DNA of 9,032 nt from Gemmatimonadota bacterium. Lineage in GTDB: Bacteria > Gemmatimonadota > Gemmatimonadetes > Gemmatimonadales > GWC2-71-9. Shown here one piece after another: positions 7,421 to 9,032 of the stretch. A program made the translations under genes and the position numbers. How positions within the stretch are numbered: position 1 is the first letter of the stretch; every line of letters begins with the position of its first letter. The DNA lies in the NCBI GenBank assembly GCA_003221825.1, contig QHUE01000081.1, positions 1-9,032 on the forward strand, in the 5' to 3' direction. A model generated the notes under the pieces. It saw only the letters and a list, made by a program, of their open reading frames with translations. It was not told the DNA's origin and made no database searches.

Positions 7421-7428
7421 GCTATTTT
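7399..7428 (+). promoter_or_regulatory. Promoter-like sequence for the TPR-lipoprotein-acyl-CoA synthetase operon
   Basis: TTGCCA (7399-7404), an 18-base spacer, then TATTTT (7423-7428). Only 6 bases separate the -10 from ATG 7435, so the predicted start point coincides with the start codon. No Shine-Dalgarno sequence precedes the ATG. It interleaves with the opposite promoter, so the two polymerases would compete for the same 40 bases. Confidence 0.45.
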
Positions 7429-7434
7429 CGCCCC

Positions 7435-7902
7435 ATGGGTTTCTGGCGCCGCTTGTTCGGGGGAGGCTCGTCGGGCGACGACCTCCAGCCCCAACGTCTC
7501 GATTATCTCAACGAGGCGTTAGCCCTCGAGCGTCAAGGGGACTACGACGCCGCGCTGACGTCGTATCGGTTGGCGCTGCGCGATCTTCCCAACGACGCGC
7601 GCATTCTCCAGAACATGGCGATCGCCTTCACCAAGACGCGCCGCTTTGATGAGGCGATCCGTCACTACCGCCGCGCGCTCGAGCTGGACAGCTCGCTGGC
7701 CGGCGCGCACTACGGTCTCGCGTTTCTCCTCCTGCAACGCGGCGATCCCGACGGCGCCGCGCAACACCTCAAGACCTTCCTCGCGCATCCCCCCCGGGGA
7801 CCCGACGCGCAAAAATGGATCGAGCACGCGACGCAGGCGCTGCAGGACCTTCGCGCCGGCGGAGGCGTGGCACCATCGCGGGCCGCGGAGGAGCGCCCCT
7901 GA
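7435..7902 (+). CDS. Small TPR-repeat protein
   Basis: The product has 155 residues from ATG 7435. After a short basic/hydrophobic and Gly-rich start (MGFWRRLFGGGSSGDD) there are about three tetratricopeptide repeats: roughly residues 20-53 (YLNEALALERQGDYDAALTSY), 54-87 (QNMAIAFTKTRRFDEAIRHY) and 88-121 (AHYGLAFLLLQRGDPDGAAQHL). A final helix and a low-complexity tail follow. TPR proteins are scaffolds for protein-protein contacts; there is no catalytic domain, signal peptide or membrane segment. The frame stays open upstream of 7435, but that part is antisense to the phosphoribosyltransferase gene, and 7435 is the first ATG beyond the divergent gap. The stop overlaps the next gene's likely CTG start (CTGA, 7899-7902). 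Partner unknown. Confidence 0.85.
   Translation: MGFWRRLFGGGSSGDDLQPQRLDYLNEALALERQGDYDAALTSYRLALRDLPNDARILQNMAIAFTKTRRFDEAIRHYRRALELDSSLAGAHYGLAFLLLQRGDPDGAAQHLKTFLAHPPRGPDAQKWIEHATQALQDLRAGGGVAPSRAAEERP
7887..7893 (+). promoter_or_regulatory. Ribosome binding site GGAGGAG deciding a CTG start
   Basis: GGAGGAG inside the 3' end of the TPR gene lies 5 bases ahead of CTG 7899 and 17 bases ahead of TTG 7911. This spacing favours the CTG, or the adjacent ATT at 7902, as the true start of the lipoprotein. It is the strongest Shine-Dalgarno sequence I see in the window. Confidence 0.6.
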
Positions 7903-8594
7903 TTCGGACGTTGATCGTCTGCGCGCTTGCCGCGGTGTTCGCTTGCAAAATCAATACGGATCTGGAGCAGCCGGTGGCCATCGAGATCACCCTGCCCGAC
8001 AGCGGGCGCGTCGAGGTGACCGACACCTTTCGGCCCCGTGGCCGGGCGCTCAACGGCGTGGGTGATTCCGTCCAGGCCCAGCTCTCCTGGAGCTCGCTCG
8101 ATACCGCCACGCTGGCAGTCCTCGACAGCACGACGGGCGTCTCCATCAGCAAGGCGGTGGGGACGGCGCGACTGCAGGCTCGCATCGGAAGCCTGTTCTC
8201 CAATCCCCAGACCGTGACGGTGCTCGCGCGGCTCGACTCCCTGCGCGCCTCCGGCGCGACGCGCAACACGGTGTTCGTCACCCCGGTCCCGCCGGACACG
8301 GCCGCCGATTCCCTCTCCGACTCGTTGAGCGTGCAGGCGTACGCGCTCGCGGGGGCGATCCCGGTCAACCGGCGCGTCGTGTACGCGATCACCATCTTTC
8401 CGGACAGCGGTTCGGTGCTCACATTAGTGCCGAAGGACACCGTGTTCACCAACGCGGCCGGTGTGGCGAGCACCCGGCTGCGCCTGCACCCCGGCCCGGT
8501 ACCCGATTCCGTCGTCGTCACCGCCACCATGCGGCACGTGAACGGCACCGTCGTTCCGGACAGTGTGACTTTCGTCGTGGAGTTCAGGCAATGA
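7899..8594 (+). CDS. Lipoprotein with two bacterial Ig-like domains
   Basis: From CTG 7899 the product has 231 residues. Residues 1-16 (MIRTLIVCALAAVFAC) form a lipoprotein signal peptide with lipobox VFAC and modified Cys16. The basic Arg3 is kept only by the CTG (or ATT) start and is lost with TTG 7911. Residues about 25-109 match the Big_2-type Ig-like pattern: a GDSVQAQLSWSSLDTATLAVL strand set, then TGVSISKAVGTARLQARIG and TVTVLA. Residues about 125-229 form a second Ig-like, Big_1-resembling domain, with TNAAGVASTRLRL and VPDSVVVTATM. Such domains usually sit on the cell surface or in the periplasm as adhesion or structural modules. The start overlaps the TPR stop and the stop overlaps the acyl-CoA synthetase start (ATGA, 8591-8594). 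A longer frame from ATG 7815 exists, but its Arg-rich N-terminus is the TPR gene read in another frame. Function unknown. Confidence 0.78.
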   Translation: MIRTLIVCALAAVFACKINTDLEQPVAIEITLPDSGRVEVTDTFRPRGRALNGVGDSVQAQLSWSSLDTATLAVLDSTTGVSISKAVGTARLQARIGSLFSNPQTVTVLARLDSLRASGATRNTVFVTPVPPDTAADSLSDSLSVQAYALAGAIPVNRRVVYAITIFPDSGSVLTLVPKDTVFTNAAGVASTRLRLHPGPVPDSVVVTATMRHVNGTVVPDSVTFVVEFRQ

Positions 8595-9032
8595 ACCGAG
8601 GCACGCTCACCCAGCTGTTTTTTACCACGGTGGATCGGCACGCCGGGCTGCCCGCCGCGTTCCGGTCGAAGGTGGGCGGGGCCTGGGTCTCCATCACGCA
8701 TCGGCAGGCGCTCGAGCGCGTGCAAGCGATCTCGCTCGGCCTCCGCGAATTGGGCATCCAGCCGGGCGACAAGGTCGCGATCGTCTCCGAGAATCGGCCC
8801 GAATGGGCGCTGGCCGACTACGCCTGCCTCTGCGCGCGGACGACCGACGTCCCGGTCTATCCAACCCTCACCGCGAAACAGACCGAATACATCCTGCGCG
8901 ATTCGGAAGCGGTCGCGGTGTTCGTGTCGACGGCCGCCCAGCTCGCCAAGATCCTCGAGGTCAAAGCCAATCTGCCCGGCCTCAAGCACGTCATCGTGTT
9001 CGATACAGGCGTGCAGCAGCGGGCCGAAGGCA
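8591..9032 (+). CDS. AMP-forming long-chain acyl-CoA synthetase (FadD/FAA1 type), N-terminal part
   Basis: The frame is open from ATG 8591 for 147 codons to the right edge. GGAG at 8579-8582 gives an 8-base spacing to the ATG, and ATGA overlaps the lipoprotein stop. The visible part is the N-terminal subdomain of the adenylate-forming family: LGIQPGDKVAIVSENRPEWA, then DYACLCARTTDVPVYPTLTA and QTEYILRDSEAVAVFVS. These are the usual motifs of long-chain fatty acid-CoA ligases, which activate fatty acids as acyl-AMP and then acyl-CoA. The Ser/Thr/Gly-rich ATP loop and the later catalytic motifs lie beyond the window, so completeness cannot be judged. Its co-transcription with a TPR protein and a lipoprotein does not suggest a specific pathway. 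Confidence 0.92.
   Translation, partial: MNRGTLTQLFFTTVDRHAGLPAAFRSKVGGAWVSITHRQALERVQAISLGLRELGIQPGDKVAIVSENRPEWALADYACLCARTTDVPVYPTLTAKQTEYILRDSEAVAVFVSTAAQLAKILEVKANLPGLKHVIVFDTGVQQRAEG

Noticed and set aside
6967..7434. Upstream extension of the TPR reading frame
   Set aside because: It is antisense to the phosphoribosyltransferase gene and to the promoter region; the TPR domain starts after ATG 7435.
7815..7898. ATG 7815 as start of the lipoprotein, giving an Arg-rich twin-arginine-looking N-terminus
   Set aside because: The segment is the TPR gene in another frame; the Arg run comes from GC-rich codons, and a clean lipoprotein signal begins only at the CTG.

Overview
This GC-rich window comes from a bacterial chromosome. 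Gene content and protein style (secreted M24B aminopeptidase, GAF protein directly ahead of ligA, V4R-domain protein, TldD/TldE pair, bacterial Ig-like lipoprotein, long-chain acyl-CoA synthetase) suggest a member of the Gemmatimonadota. That placement is an inference from recall, not from a database search. The window is packed: there is no gene-free stretch above 300 bases, and I see no tRNA, rRNA, CRISPR array, insertion sequence or prophage.

Layout. (1) Positions 1-1111, minus strand: 5' part of a secreted Xaa-Pro aminopeptidase, running off the left edge. (2) A 50-bp divergent gap, then a plus-strand block: a GAF-domain protein (1162-1956), NAD+-dependent DNA ligase ligA (1953-3751, broken) and a V4R-domain protein (from 3765, broken). 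(3) A minus-strand operon read leftward from 7382: phosphoribosyltransferase (7382-6837), TldD (6840-5461) and TldE/PmbA (from 5464, 3' end lost). (4) A 52-bp divergent promoter gap, then a plus-strand operon: TPR protein (7435-7902), Ig-like lipoprotein (7899-8594) and an AMP-forming acyl-CoA synthetase (8591 to the right edge).

The most notable points are two sequence breaks about 1.8 kb apart. In ligA, the nucleotidyltransferase domain lacks the segment equivalent to E. coli LigA residues 131-201, and the reading frame shifts at the junction (near 2340). Near 4160, the convergent V4R and tldE genes both lose family similarity at the same few bases, so the 3' ends of both genes and the spacer between them are missing. 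Everything around the breaks remains well-formed coding sequence. The breaks are therefore either very recent deletions or, more likely in my view, assembly errors. Formal open frames run on past the second break, but those extensions are antisense read-through.

The three operons are tightly coupled. Five of the six same-strand gene junctions are 4-base stop/start overlaps of the form NTGA, using ATG, GTG, TTG and CTG starts. The central divergent gap carries two interleaved promoter-like sequences whose predicted start points fall at or next to the start codons, suggesting leaderless mRNAs. TldD and TldE would together form a zinc peptidase; no peptide substrate gene is visible nearby. I found no clearly new multi-gene system.
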